Made by a program: the position numbers and the translations under genes
Origin: Candidatus Rokuibacteriota bacterium
GTDB lineage: Bacteria; Methylomirabilota; Methylomirabilia; Rokubacteriales; CSP1-6
Length of the DNA stretch: 64,000 nt
NCBI GenBank assembly: GCA_003220495.1
Contig: QHSP01000020.1
Span: 1 to 64,000 of the forward strand
Reading direction: 5' to 3'
Shown here: positions 1-8,559 of the stretch, in pieces
Position numbering within the stretch: position 1 is the stretch's first letter
Layout of the letters: every line of letters starts with the position of its first letter
Notes under the pieces: generated by a model
The model's input: the letters and a program-made list of their open reading frames with translations, nothing else
The model's database searches: none
Told to the model about the DNA's origin: nothing

Positions 1-793
1 TGATGGCGGCGAAGTCGAGGTAGCCCTGGTGGGGATAGCCGTCCTCATTGGGCAGCCCGGCGTGGACCGGCCACTTCCGCCCGTCCGTGGAGCCGGGGAT
101 CCCGCGCGTGACCTTGAGCAATCGCGCCAGGTCGAGATCGCTGATGCTGAAGTAGACGTAAATCGGGTCGATCTGGTTGATCTGGGCCAGGACCGTGCTG
201 TTGCCTCCCGATCCGACGAGATTGCCGGGGTCCACCAACCGTCGATCCATTCGGCCGTCGAATGGGGCGGTGACCACGGTGTAGTCCAGATTGAGCTTGG
301 CCAGGTCTCGCTGGGCCTCGGCGGCGCGGAGGTTGGCCGCCGCGGTGTCCCGCTGGTAGTGCCAGTTTTCGACGTCGGACCTGGCGGCCGCGTTGCGCTG
401 GATCAGGTTGGAGTAGCGGGTTACCTGGGATTCGGTCCACTGCAGCTGGGCCCGGTACTGCAGGACGGACGCCTCGGCCTGCCGCAAGTTGTCCTCGTAC
501 GTGTTCTGCTGGATGACGAAGAGCGGCTGGCCCTTCTTGACCTGCTGCCCGTCCTGGAAGAGGACCTTCTCGAGATATCCCACCACCCGGGCGACCAGCT
601 GGACGGTGTAGATGGCCTGGGTGTTACCGGTGAGATCCAGACTGTCGGTCACCGCCTGCTGCACGGGCTGGGCAACCGTCACCTTTGGGGGCGGTGGCGG
701 TGGTGGCTTCGCCGGCTCCTTGCAGCCGGCCTGCAGTGCCAGGAGCACCCACAGCACGAGCCAGGTGAGATGGCGTTCCATTCGCACGGTCAT
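1..793 (-). CDS. RND efflux periplasmic adaptor (partial, 3' end beyond window)
   Basis: Membrane-fusion (adaptor) subunit that links an inner-membrane RND pump to an outer-membrane channel. Reading the minus strand, the start gives MTVRMERHLTW, then a hydrophobic segment ending LQAGC, which looks like a lipobox. A proline-rich linker, the biotinyl-lipoyl-like half motif GYLEKVLFQDGQQVKKGQPL, an alpha-hairpin, and TVVTAPFDGRMDRRLVDPG (second lipoyl half) follow, all typical of the HlyD/MdtA family. The start ATG overlaps the stop of the upstream outer-membrane-factor gene by one base (TGATG), implying translational coupling. The pump gene would be expected further along the minus strand, outside the window. 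The C-terminus is cut by the window edge. Substrate unknown. Confidence 0.9.
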   Translation of the reverse strand, partial: MTVRMERHLTWLVLWVLLALQAGCKEPAKPPPPPPPKVTVAQPVQQAVTDSLDLTGNTQAIYTVQLVARVVGYLEKVLFQDGQQVKKGQPLFVIQQNTYEDNLRQAEASVLQYRAQLQWTESQVTRYSNLIQRNAAARSDVENWHYQRDTAAANLRAAEAQRDLAKLNLDYTVVTAPFDGRMDRRLVDPGNLVGSGGNSTVLAQINQIDPIYVYFSISDLDLARLLKVTRGIPGSTDGRKWPVHAGLPNEDGYPHQGYLDFAAI

Positions 794-2415
794 CACCAAT
801 CGGGAAGCCGGGGCCGAGACTGTGGCTCACGGGAGGCCGGCAGGTTGTAGGTTGTGGGGGCCAGCAGGCTCCCCCAGTTCGTGCGCTGTTGCATCTCGGC
901 CTTGATTTCCGGTGGCACGATGTCGTCGCCCTCCCGGATCTCCCAGCCGCCTCCCAGCGCCCGGTACACCCCGACGAGGCTCGTCGAGATGCTGCCGAGG
1001 GTGCTGGCGAGGTTGTCCTGCTGGCTCAAGAGTGTTTGCTGAGTGTTCAGCACGGTGGTGAAGTCGGTCACGCCTTCCCGGTACTGCAAGACGGCCAGGT
1101 CGACCGCCTCCCGGCTGGACGCGACGCTCTTGGCCAGGAAATCTGCCCGGTCCTGCGAGCCGAGGAAGGCGGCGAGGTTGTCCTCCACATCCTGCTGGGC
1201 CGAGAGGACCGATCGCTGATAGGCGAGCAGGAGATGCTGGAGGTGCGCGTCCTGCACGCGGACGTTGTTCGTGATCTGGCCGTAGTTGAGAATGTTCCAC
1301 TGCACCGAGGGGCCGATCTGGACCTGGCGGCTCCCCCAGCGGAACATGTCGCTGAGCCTGAAGGTCCCCAGATCGGTCGAGACGAGGACCAGATTGCCGA
1401 TCAGGGAGAAGGCGGGGAGCAGATCGGATTTGGCCACTCCGATCTGGGCGGACTGGGCGACCGCCTGTAGCTCGGCGCTCCGGATGTCCGGCCGGCGGCG
1501 CAGCAGATCGGCCGGGATGCCCACGATGACCTGGGGCGGCGAGACCGGGATCGTCGACGGACCGGACAGCAGATCGCTCAGATCGTTCGGCGGCATGCCG
1601 AGCAGGACGCTGAGGGCGTCGCGCGCCTGGCGCCGCTGCGTCTCCAGAGTGGGGAGTGTCGCGAGGGTGTTGAACAGCGCCGTCCGCGCCTGCTCGACGT
1701 CCAGCTGCGTCACCGTTCCGTACGTGAACCGGGCCTCGACGATCTTGAGAGTCTGCTCCTGGATGTCCACGTTCTCGCGCGCTATGCGGATGCGCTCCTC
1801 GGCGGTCCGGAGCGCGATGTACGTGTTTGCCACGTCGGCGGTCAGCGTGACGAGCGTGCTGTCATAGTCCGCGAGCGTCGCGAGCAGGCTGGCGTCCGCC
1901 GATTCGATGCCGCGCCGGATCCGTCCCCAGAAGTCGAGCTCCCAGGTGGCCTGGGCCCCGATCTGGGACTGCCAGTACGCGGCGCTGCCCTTGAACGCCG
2001 CGGCGGTGGCGGCTCGATCGCTAGTCCGGTAGTACTCGACGGACCCGATGGCCTGCTGCGTTTGCGGAAAGACCTCGCCGACGGCGATGCCCAGCTGGGC
2101 GCGGGCTTGCAGGACCCGCACGCCGGCCTGCTGGAGGGTGAGGTTGTCCCGGTAGGCTCGCGCGACGAGGCGATCCAGGACCGGATCGTTGAAGGCCCTC
2201 CACCAGTCCCGGTAGGTGGTCGATTCGGTGCTGACACGCTGGTCCCCCGTCTCCCCCCAGTTCGGCGAGACGGAGACCTTGGGCCGCTGGTAGTTCGGCC
2301 CGATCATGCATCCCGCGAAGGCCAGGAGCACGGGCACCAGGAGAATGAGCCGGGATCGGATCGAGCTGCCTATTTCGTGGTCTGTCGAAGGGCAGCCCTC
2401 CTCTGGAATGGCCAT
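793..2415 (-). CDS. Outer-membrane efflux lipoprotein, NodT/OprM family
   Basis: Outer-membrane channel of a tripartite efflux system, about 540 residues. With the ATG at 2415 the N-terminus holds a hydrophobic stretch and the lipobox LLAFAGC (Cys36), followed by IGPNYQRPKV, the classic start of mature NodT-type channels. Two OEP repeats are recognisable, with PDIRSAELQ in the middle and repeated coiled-coil segments (AQQDVEDNLAAF, LAVLQYREGVTDFTTVLNTQ). An earlier in-frame start at 2499 exists but would give an unusually long leader, so the start is not certain. It is the first gene of the operon and overlaps the adaptor start. Placing the channel gene before the adaptor is less common than the adaptor-pump-channel order. 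Confidence 0.9.
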   Translation of the reverse strand: MAIPEEGCPSTDHEIGSSIRSRLILLVPVLLAFAGCMIGPNYQRPKVSVSPNWGETGDQRVSTESTTYRDWWRAFNDPVLDRLVARAYRDNLTLQQAGVRVLQARAQLGIAVGEVFPQTQQAIGSVEYYRTSDRAATAAAFKGSAAYWQSQIGAQATWELDFWGRIRRGIESADASLLATLADYDSTLVTLTADVANTYIALRTAEERIRIARENVDIQEQTLKIVEARFTYGTVTQLDVEQARTALFNTLATLPTLETQRRQARDALSVLLGMPPNDLSDLLSGPSTIPVSPPQVIVGIPADLLRRRPDIRSAELQAVAQSAQIGVAKSDLLPAFSLIGNLVLVSTDLGTFRLSDMFRWGSRQVQIGPSVQWNILNYGQITNNVRVQDAHLQHLLLAYQRSVLSAQQDVEDNLAAFLGSQDRADFLAKSVASSREAVDLAVLQYREGVTDFTTVLNTQQTLLSQQDNLASTLGSISTSLVGVYRALGGGWEIREGDDIVPPEIKAEMQQRTNWGSLLAPTTYNLPASREPQSRPRLPDW

Positions 2416-2560
2416 GTCGTGTCCGTGACAACGGAGCATATGGGATCGATGGGAAGGTCGCAAGGCGACGCCTATGGCTTCGCGCAGATCCACGCGCACC
2501 GCGTGGCGCGCCCGCCGGATCCGTCTCGCACGGGCGCGCCGCCTTCGTGACGGGCGGCGT

Positions 2561-3325
2561 TCACCGCCCGCCCGTCACCGCCAGGGTGTGACCGGTAACG
2601 TAGCTGGCCTCGTCGGAAGCCAGGAAGAGGACGGCGTGAGCGACCTCGAACGGTTGGCCGAGCCGCTTCAGCGGCGTCATGTGGTTGGGGCTGTACTCGA
2701 CCGTCTCGTTCAGCTTCTTGAGCCCGGGGCCGAAGCGCTCGGTGTCGATGGGGCCGGGTGCCACCGCGTTCACGGTGATCTCGTACTCGGCGAGCTCGAG
2801 CGCGACGTCGCGCACGAAGCCGTGCACGCCGGCCTTGGCCGCGGAGTACGCCGAGCCGCCGGCGTAGTATGCGGTCCACGGCGTGCCCTCGCGCGCGCCG
2901 GAGGACATGCAGATGATGCGGCCGCTGCGCCGGCGCATCATGTGCGGCACCGCCGCGCGCGTGCACAGAAACGTCGGGCGGAGATTCAGGCGTAGCACGA
3001 AGTCCCAGTCCTCCACCTTCATCTCCCAGATCCTGGCGTTGCGGCTGCCGCCCACGTCGTTCACGAGGATGTCGATGCGCCCCAAGCGCTCGACGCACGC
3101 GGCGATGAGCCGGTTGGCCGGCGCCTCCTCGGTGAGATCTCCCGCGACGGCGAGGGCGGCGCCGCCGGCCGCGGTGATCGCGGCCGCGGTCTTGTCCAGC
3201 CCCGCGGCGTCGAGGTCGCCCAGCGCGACGCGCGCGCCCTCGCGCGCGAGCAGCAGCGCGATCTCGCGGCCCAGACCGTTGGCGGCTCCGGTGACGACGG
3301 CGACTCGGTCACGTACTCCCGGCAT
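2561..3325 (-). CDS. SDR family NAD(P)-dependent oxidoreductase
   Basis: Classical short-chain dehydrogenase of 254 residues, probably reducing or oxidising a hydroxy/keto group in a catabolic or fatty-acid-like pathway; the substrate cannot be told. Seen in sequence: Rossmann motif VVTGAANGLG (residues 11-19), LVNDVGG in place of the usual NNAG, catalytic Ser141/142, Tyr160 and Lys164 (AYSAAK), and a C-terminal VTGHTLAVTGGR. The start ATG at 3325 is chosen because AGGAGGAAT lies just upstream; longer in-frame extensions lack this. Divergent from the PEP-mutase-family gene across 57 bp, so the two probably share a promoter region. Confidence 0.9.
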   Translation of the reverse strand: MPGVRDRVAVVTGAANGLGREIALLLAREGARVALGDLDAAGLDKTAAAITAAGGAALAVAGDLTEEAPANRLIAACVERLGRIDILVNDVGGSRNARIWEMKVEDWDFVLRLNLRPTFLCTRAAVPHMMRRRSGRIICMSSGAREGTPWTAYYAGGSAYSAAKAGVHGFVRDVALELAEYEITVNAVAPGPIDTERFGPGLKKLNETVEYSPNHMTPLKRLGQPFEVAHAVLFLASDEASYVTGHTLAVTGGR

Positions 3326-3382
3326 CGCGATTCCTCCTGTACACTGCCTGGCGCGAATCATCGCACGGCGAGGAGGCCAGAG

Positions 3383-4207
3383 ATGACGACGAGCCAGAGC
3401 GACAAGGCCGCGCGCTTCCGCGCGCTCCACGAAGGGCCGCGGGCGTTCGTGATCGCCAACCCGTGGGACGCGGGCTCCGCGCGCGTGCTCGCCGCGCTCG
3501 GTTTCCAGGCGCTGGCGACCTCCAGCGGCGCCAAGGCGGGCGTGCTCGGCAAGCGCGACGGCAAGGTGACGCGCGACGAGTCGCTGGCCAACGCGCGCAT
3601 GATCGTCGAGGCCACCGACCTGCCGGTGTCCGCCGACCTCGAGAAGTGCTTCGGCGACACGCCCGCCGTCGTGGCGGAGACGATCCGGCTCGCCGCCGGC
3701 GTGGGACTCGTGGGCGGCTCGGTCGAGGACGCCACCGGCGAGAAGGACCGGCCGCTCTACGACATCGGCCAGGCCACGGAGCGCGTGGCGGCCGCCGCCC
3801 AGGCGGCGCGCGCGCTGCCGTTCCCGTTCATGCTGACCGCCCGCACCGAGAGCTTCCTGCGCGGCAACCCGAACCTCGACGACGTGATCACGCGGCTGCA
3901 GGCGTTCGAGAAGGCGGGCGCCGACGTGCTGATGGCGCCGGGCCTGCCCGACCTCGGCGCCGTGCGCGCCGTGTGCGCGGCCGTCTCGAAGCCCGTCAAT
4001 TTCATGGCGGGCATCAAGGGCAAGTCCTTCACCGTCGCCGAGCTCGAGGCGGCCGGCGTGCGCCGCATCAGCCTGGCCACGTCACTCTACCGCTACGCGA
4101 TGACGAACCTCGTCGAGGCCGCGCGCGAGGTGAAGGACAAGGGGACGTTCGGCTACATCGACCGCTCGATCCCGAGCCCCGACCTCGCCGCGTTCATGCA
4201 GGGCTGA
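3383..4207 (+). CDS. Isocitrate lyase / PEP mutase superfamily protein
   Basis: Member of the ICL/PEPM superfamily of TIM-barrel enzymes that make or break C-C or P-C bonds next to a carboxylate (oxaloacetate decarboxylase- or 2-methylisocitrate lyase-like). It has 274 residues, the usual length. Visible motifs: FVIANPWDAGSARVLAALGF (N-terminal strand), TSSGAKAG, VSADLEKCFG, the metal-binding SVEDATGEKDRPLYD, and TARTESFLRG. The KKCGH motif of true isocitrate lyase is absent, so that activity is unlikely. GAGGAGG precedes the ATG. Divergently paired with the SDR gene; a shared small catabolic pathway is an inference. Confidence 0.88.
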   Translation: MTTSQSDKAARFRALHEGPRAFVIANPWDAGSARVLAALGFQALATSSGAKAGVLGKRDGKVTRDESLANARMIVEATDLPVSADLEKCFGDTPAVVAETIRLAAGVGLVGGSVEDATGEKDRPLYDIGQATERVAAAAQAARALPFPFMLTARTESFLRGNPNLDDVITRLQAFEKAGADVLMAPGLPDLGAVRAVCAAVSKPVNFMAGIKGKSFTVAELEAAGVRRISLATSLYRYAMTNLVEAAREVKDKGTFGYIDRSIPSPDLAAFMQG

Positions 4208-4737
4208 GCGCGAGCGATTCTTCACGGACGGCTGGATGCTATGGACACGGGGACTCCTGCCATCAGGGCTCTCCATCCAGGTCCGTCGGAGGTCGAACGA
4301 GCCTGAGGTTCACCGAGCGAGTCGGACGGCCCTTTGGCGAGGGACACGATGGTAGCTCGCCGATTGCGAGCGGTCCAGGCGGTCATCTTCGACTACGGCG
4401 GCGTGATCCAGCTCATGACGACTCCCTCCGGCGTTTCGACTACCGTCCTTCGCCGCCTTGCCCACCAAACTTGTGCCGTCGTCGCCTGAGTCGGACTGGA
4501 CGGTGAAATGTGCAAGGGTCTTCAGCTTTGCGTTCAGTTCGACACGAGAGGGGATTGCAGGGGAGACCATACGCTTCTACATGACCCCAGCGAGGTTGTG
4601 CCGCGGAGTGGCGTAGTTGGATCTTGGAACGCTCGCTCATTCGCTCGCCTCATCGCCCTGCACGTGCGATCCAGCCCCTCCACGTGGCGAGCGTGGGCGT
4701 GTCGGTTGACCCGGTGGAAGTTCGGACCCTCTTCTGA
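4208..4737. other. 530-bp stretch without an intact gene
   Basis: No intact protein gene seen on either strand. It contains the short HAD-like fragment at 4349-4489. The remainder shows no ribosome-site-preceded frame of convincing composition, no tRNA-like cloverleaf and no clear terminator. It marks the switch from the ordered catabolic genes on the left to the accessory stretch of small and decayed genes on the right. Confidence 0.6.
4349..4489 (+). pseudogene. HAD-superfamily hydrolase fragment (N-terminus only)
   Basis: A 46-codon frame starts MVARRLRAVQAVIFDYGGVI. The segment AVIFDYGGVI is motif I of HAD-superfamily hydrolases (phosphatase/dehalogenase type), where the first Asp is the nucleophile. 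After about 25 residues the similarity stops, and the frame ends at a TGA with none of the cap domain or motifs II-IV. A normal family member has 200-230 residues. The simplest reading is a deletion remnant. The call rests on one motif only. Confidence 0.5.
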
Positions 4738-5226
4738 TCAGCCAGCGCGGCGGCGCGGCGATTGGCGCATGGTCTCCCGGAGCGCGTGGAGCGCAGCTTC
4801 AGCCTCTCGCAGCCGCACGTCGGCAGTATCGCTCAGTTGATGGCTTTGCTTCACCAGGCTTCGCGCCGCCTCGCGCGCCGCTTGCGCCCTGCGCCGTACT
4901 ACCACTGGAAGCATCGCGCAGCCGTAGAGGTGCGCTCGGATGCCGTCGGTCAGGTCTGTGTGGCACAACAGGCACCCGTGTGAACGGATGTCGAATTGAC
5001 CGATAGAGGCAATCTCGCGCAGGTGGAACTTTACAGCGCAACGAACGCACTCAGCGACCGGGTGGTCCCGACAGTAGACGAAGAGGAGTGTGCGTTCCTC
5101 GGCGCTCAGAACACGAGGCCGCCGACAATCGAGATGACCGACAATCCCGAAGCCGAAGATGATGGTGTCCTCCGGCGAGATCGTTCGAGAGCACTCCGGG
5201 CACGTCGCGGTCTGCTGTTCCGTCAT
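4738..5226 (-). CDS. Cysteine-rich zinc-finger family protein, copy A
   Basis: Unnamed family found six times in this window. This 162-residue copy looks complete. An N-terminal finger has CPEC with HLDC about 25 residues later. A second site reads YCRDHPVAECVRC. A third reads CLLCHTDLTDGIRAHLYGC. A basic, probably helical tail follows (RAQAAREAARSLVKQSHQL, then LREAEAALHALRE). The start at 5226 gives MTEQQTATCPEC, matching the starts of copies at 21577 and 25224. No signal peptide or membrane segment, so cytoplasmic. Three predicted zinc sites plus a basic helix suggest nucleic-acid or protein binding, but function is unknown. No obvious operon partner. Confidence 0.82.
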   Translation of the reverse strand: MTEQQTATCPECSRTISPEDTIIFGFGIVGHLDCRRPRVLSAEERTLLFVYCRDHPVAECVRCAVKFHLREIASIGQFDIRSHGCLLCHTDLTDGIRAHLYGCAMLPVVVRRRAQAAREAARSLVKQSHQLSDTADVRLREAEAALHALRETMRQSPRRRAG

Positions 5227-5436
5227 TGAAGCATCCCCAGTGCAAAGGGGGACGGGCTGGACCTGCCGCCAGGGGGCACGACGCCAGTTCGCGTCACCCC
5301 GGATGCTCCAGTGGCCGGCGAGGGGAGGGTAGCACCTGAGTCCAGGGTGCGCTATGAGGTGTTTACCTGGCTGGCTTTCTTCAACGCCTCCCGCGCCGCC
5401 ACTTGGACCGCGTGCCACGGCGTGCGTTCCACCGTT

Positions 5437-5916
5437 TCACCGCGACGTGCTCGCTGACCGAATGCTCCGGATCTGTCCGGCATGTTCGTGCGCGTGGTTG
5501 GCGTTTAGCTCCAACCATTGCTCGATGGTATAGCGTCCCCGTTCGCCGTGGATTCCGGCTCGCTGCCACTCCGCCTCGGCGATCTCCGCCAAGATCTCTA
5601 GAGTTGTGGCCCGTGCGGCCTCGATCACGCGAAGCGCTGCCTCGATCGGGCGACTGTCATACCGCAGCTGTCGTGCATACGCTTCCTGATCAAAGCCTTG
5701 GATCATCGGGGACTCTTCCGCGAGGAGTCGGCGCAGCCGCAGGGCAGCGATCATTTCGCTATCGGCCAAGTGGTGAACGATCTCTCTAATCGTCCATTCG
5801 GCTAGCGCTCGCCGCCAATCCAACTCTTTCGCCGTGACGGACTCCAAGGCCTTCAACAGCTCGGCGTGCCCCCGGCGGTACTGTTCGATCAGAGCCGATC
5901 GCGAGTCGCGCGTCAT
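5437..5916 (-). CDS. DinB family protein
   Basis: Four-helix-bundle protein of the DinB/YfiT-like superfamily, 159 residues, the normal length. The three metal-ligand histidines fit REIVHHLADSE in helix 2 and NANHAHEHAGQIRSI near the C-terminus. Family members are metal-dependent transferases, often using a low-molecular-weight thiol such as bacillithiol or mycothiol; the substrate here cannot be inferred. The ATG at 5916 has only a weak ribosome site. It stands alone on the minus strand between zinc-finger copy A and the small 6035 gene. Confidence 0.85.
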   Translation of the reverse strand: MTRDSRSALIEQYRRGHAELLKALESVTAKELDWRRALAEWTIREIVHHLADSEMIAALRLRRLLAEESPMIQGFDQEAYARQLRYDSRPIEAALRVIEAARATTLEILAEIAEAEWQRAGIHGERGRYTIEQWLELNANHAHEHAGQIRSIRSASTSR

Positions 5917-6034
5917 GTCAACGCCTGAAGCGCCACTCTCGCCGTGCGCGACACCGGAAGAACTTCCGACTCATAGGGTTCCGTGCAGCCACTGCGGGAA
6001 CTAGCCTAGACGCGAGTCCTTCGGCCGAGACGCA

Positions 6035-6325
6035 TCATGGCTTGCCTCCTTCGGTGGCCGCCCGCCCCACGCCGATGCGCTTGGAAGCGTCCCAACTTCG
6101 TATCTCCCAGCTGTCGGGCTCGTTGATTCTCTGGACGCGAGCGTGGACGATCCTTCCGCCCGCCGTGCTGTACGGTGGGGCGATGACTTCCCACTCCACT
6201 GTCTCGTCGGAGAGGCGATCACCGACCCGAAGCTCCATTGGGAGGATCTTGTCGTTGGCCGCTGATTGCGGTTTGCGCTTCTTCGACGAGCGTGGTCTTG
6301 CCGTGCCAGGTGGGATGTCGCGGGT
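6035..6325 (-). CDS. Small conserved protein, paralogue of the 17599 gene
   Basis: Its C-terminal 75 residues closely match the protein at 17599-17856: shared LPMxLxxGDRLxDE, EWxVIxxPYxTAGG, EIRSW and RATTExGK. No known domain recognised; the fold is probably a small beta-barrel judging by alternating strands. No signal peptide. The start is unclear. The paralogue begins ATG-GCC at the place where this copy has ACG-GCA (6304). A strong AGGAGGG plus ATG exists at 6372, but it is in another frame and stops after 15 codons. The start given (TTG at 6325) is a placeholder. The 5' end may therefore be damaged by a substitution or small indel. Confidence 0.6.
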   Translation of the reverse strand, partial: TRDIPPGTARPRSSKKRKPQSAANDKILPMELRVGDRLSDETVEWEVIAPPYSTAGGRIVHARVQRINEPDSWEIRSWDASKRIGVGRAATEGGKP

Positions 6326-6593
6326 CAATTCAGTCGCACAATCGGGACGATCCAAAGTGCCAGATGCTTCATGAGCCCTCCTGCACTTCAATTTTAGCCT
6401 GGGAAGAAGCTTTAACAGTCCGTCTTCCTCAGCGCCTCCGACGCAGCCCCTCTGCACTGCATGCCCACGGCGTGCGCTCCCATGCCGTCCCTATCGAGCC
6501 GGTGGGGCTATGCTCCATTCCACTCTAACAGACCTGAACTAGTGGCGGTGTTGCAGGCCGCAGACTGGCGCGCACCACGTTCACTGGACCTTA

Positions 6594-6968
6594 TCACCGT
6601 CGGCAGTGCGACGGCCGCGCTACCGTCGGCCCTACGCAGGTCGGGTCGCCCGGCCCGCTTGGTCCAGCGCCGCGCTCGCTGAGAGGATGCGGGGGCGAGG
6701 CGAACTCGTCTGTATCCTCCGGACCTCGGAATTGCACGCTGGTCGGGTCGGGGGTTTGGACCCGTCTCCAGCCGTGAGCCTTCATACAAGCCCGGTAGAT
6801 CTCTTCGGCGCCGATCCCATATTTCGCCATTCTGGCTTCCGCGGCGCAGTTGGCGCTATCGTCCATGAAGTCCCCGAGTCCGCGATCCGATCCCCTTGCT
6901 TCCCAGTAGTGTTTGCCGCAGCCGGTCAGAAGAAGGCCGAGCGCCAGAACGAATAGGGCTCGCTTCAT
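6594..6968 (-). CDS. Small lipoprotein, unknown function
   Basis: A 124-residue secreted lipoprotein: MKRALFVLALGLLLTGC is a clear type II signal with lipobox LTGC (Cys17), and the +2 residue Gly does not suggest inner-membrane retention. The mature part has two cysteines (SANCAAEARM and YRACMKAHGWRRV) that could form a disulfide. A low-complexity Pro/Gly tail follows. The pattern of Cys, then ACM..HGW, resembles the small lipoprotein at 14339-14731, which has SCMFRRGYN, so they may be distant relatives. The start at 6968 is the ATG directly before the signal; an earlier in-frame start adds only four residues. Confidence 0.72.
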   Translation of the reverse strand: MKRALFVLALGLLLTGCGKHYWEARGSDRGLGDFMDDSANCAAEARMAKYGIGAEEIYRACMKAHGWRRVQTPDPTSVQFRGPEDTDEFASPPHPLSERGAGPSGPGDPTCVGPTVARPSHCRR

Positions 6969-7235
6969 GGGCCCCCCCATTCTTCGTCAATCACACAGCG
7001 GGCCATAGCAACGCATACGAGTCGCCTCCCGTGTGGGGCAGCAGCGTGGACTCCGTCTAGCAGCCTAGCGTGGTCGGGCCGCTTGCCCCAAGAAACGACG
7101 GTCAGCCACCTCTCAAAGGCGATGCCCCACGAGCAGGTGACGGTAGAGCATTGGCTGGCGGGGGAGACCCGCTACGCGCATAGGTAGTTCACCCAAATCG
7201 ACGGCGAAGCACGCCCGGCGGACACTATTAGCGGC

Positions 7236-7463
7236 ATGGACTCGGCGTGGACGCGGCAGCTCATCCAACTTCGGGTGGCGCGGTCAAAAGCGCTGCTCGC
7301 TGCGGCGCGAGAGATTATCGCGGCGGCCCGCAATCAACGACATACCGCCACCCTGCGGCGAGCACTCGACAAACAGCTCAGGGCCCGGTCTTCGGGAAGC
7401 GGAGACTCGCCGCGGCCTACTTCCTCACCGCCATCTCGACGAGATTCCGGTCCTCGGGCGTAA
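7236..7463 (+). CDS. Small hypothetical protein (uncertain)
   Basis: A 75-codon frame. The first 45 residues (MDSAWTRQLIQLRVARSKAL, then AAAREIIAAARNQR) have the regular Ala/Arg/Leu pattern of an amphipathic helix. The rest is Ser/Pro/Arg-rich and looks non-coding or disordered. No ribosome site is evident before the ATG. No family recognised. It could be a real helical protein, a fragment, or a chance frame. Confidence 0.3.
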   Translation: MDSAWTRQLIQLRVARSKALLAAAREIIAAARNQRHTATLRRALDKQLRARSSGSGDSPRPTSSPPSRRDSGPRA

Positions 7464-7782
7464 CCCACTGTGCAGCATAGTCGGGCCTCGCGCGGCCCGA
7501 CGGTACCGGAGCGCAGAGAGCAGGTCTACGGCTGAGCGTTGACGTATCCGAACGTCCCCATTGACTCGACGACCCGCCCAATTTAGATTCGTGGAGATCT
7601 TCTCGATTCCCAACACCATCCAGCCCGGGACCCTTGTTCTGTCCGGCCGCGAACGGGACGGCCGAGAAAGCGGCATCGGCGCGATGATCATCGCGCTTCA
7701 GGAGTTGACCTCTCACGGCGTATCATCAGCACGCAACAGAGCGGCCCGGCAGTTCAGCTCAGAGGAAAGAGCGCTATCGACA
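7464..7782. other. 319-bp stretch without a clear gene; one strong hairpin
   Basis: No convincing gene. At 7480-7501 there is a perfect 8-bp inverted repeat (GTCGGGCC / GGCCCGAC, 6-nt loop) without a T-tract, so it is a stem-loop but not a standard terminator on either strand. The amidase frame can be extended upstream through part of this stretch, but the ribosome site AGAGGAAAGAG just before 7783 argues that translation starts there. Confidence 0.5.
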
Positions 7783-8313
7783 ATGGCAATGTACGAGATG
7801 GCCGAACCGAAGCTCATCAGCCGTAACTTCAGCAAAACCGGAGTGATCCGACCTCCGAAGGGGCTGGTGGTGCACGTCACGGACGGGGCCCGTACCTTGC
7901 CGGCGCTTTTCAACTTCTTCAGTCTGCGGGAGCAGAAGTTACGCGATGGCAGCTCGACGCGATCGTCGTCGCACTTCGGCATTGGGAAGGAAGGCACCAT
8001 CTGGCAGTTCGTTGACACGGACCACCAGGCATTCGCCCAGGGCCCGGGCGCTCCAGCGTGGATCAGTGTTGAACATTGCGGGGTCATCGGCGAAGCCCTC
8101 ACCGACGAACAGATTGAAAGTGTCGGGAATATTCTGTCGTGGCTTCACGGAATTTACCCAAGCATCCCTCTACGCCTCGCTAAGAACGCCCGCGATATCG
8201 GACTCGCTTACCATTCGATCGACACAAGCTGGAGTAAAAGCGGAAGGTGTCCGGGCAAGCCGGTCATTGCACAACTCCCGCGCATCGTCGAGTTTGCACT
8301 AGCGGGGTACTAA
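7783..8313 (+). CDS. N-acetylmuramoyl-L-alanine amidase, Amidase_2/PGRP-type, no signal peptide
   Basis: Zinc amidase domain that cuts the bond between muramic acid and L-alanine in peptidoglycan. It has 176 residues, essentially the bare catalytic domain. Motifs: GLVVHVTDG (His31), SSHFGIGKEGTIWQFVDT, SVEHCGV, GLAYHSID (His144) and GRCPGKP (Cys156). This is compatible with the His-His-Cys zinc set of T7-lysozyme-like amidases. AGAGGAAAGAG precedes the ATG at 7783. There is no export signal, unlike cell-wall-recycling amidases. Either the enzyme acts in the cytoplasm or it derives from a phage-type endolysin. No phage genes are next to it. Confidence 0.8.
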   Translation: MAMYEMAEPKLISRNFSKTGVIRPPKGLVVHVTDGARTLPALFNFFSLREQKLRDGSSTRSSSHFGIGKEGTIWQFVDTDHQAFAQGPGAPAWISVEHCGVIGEALTDEQIESVGNILSWLHGIYPSIPLRLAKNARDIGLAYHSIDTSWSKSGRCPGKPVIAQLPRIVEFALAGY

Positions 8314-8331
8314 CCAGCGGAGCAGCGCACT

Positions 8332-8559
8332 ATGCAGACCATTCAAAATCAACTCCCGCTCCAAGATCAACTCACTCTCCTGCTCAGGGCGTACCGTACG
8401 GTCCGCTTCTGTGACGCCTGTCTGGCGCTGAAGATGGGGGCCTTTCTCCGAGACGTCCGTGAAGCAGTGCTCTTGATCGGCAACGGCTTTCAAATCTCTT
8501 CTGGAAAGTGTTCCGAATGTCTGCAGGAGAAGACTGTCGTCCGCGCTCTTGCAGCCTGA
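8332..8559 (+). CDS. Small two-CxxC zinc-binding protein
   Basis: A 75-residue protein with CDAC near residue 27 and CSEC near residue 60 separated by a helical segment (FLRDVREAVLLIGNGF). This gives a four-cysteine zinc site around a helix-turn-helix-sized core. Such proteins exist as uncharacterised conserved proteins; I do not know a named family. It starts 19 bases after the amidase stop on the same strand and may be co-transcribed with it. Cytoplasmic. It is distinct in spacing from the larger zinc-finger family in this window. Confidence 0.6.
   Translation: MQTIQNQLPLQDQLTLLLRAYRTVRFCDACLALKMGAFLRDVREAVLLIGNGFQISSGKCSECLQEKTVVRALAA

Noticed and set aside
7480-7501. Hairpin as an intrinsic terminator
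   Set aside because: The 8-bp stem is good, but neither side has a T-tract, so termination is not supported.
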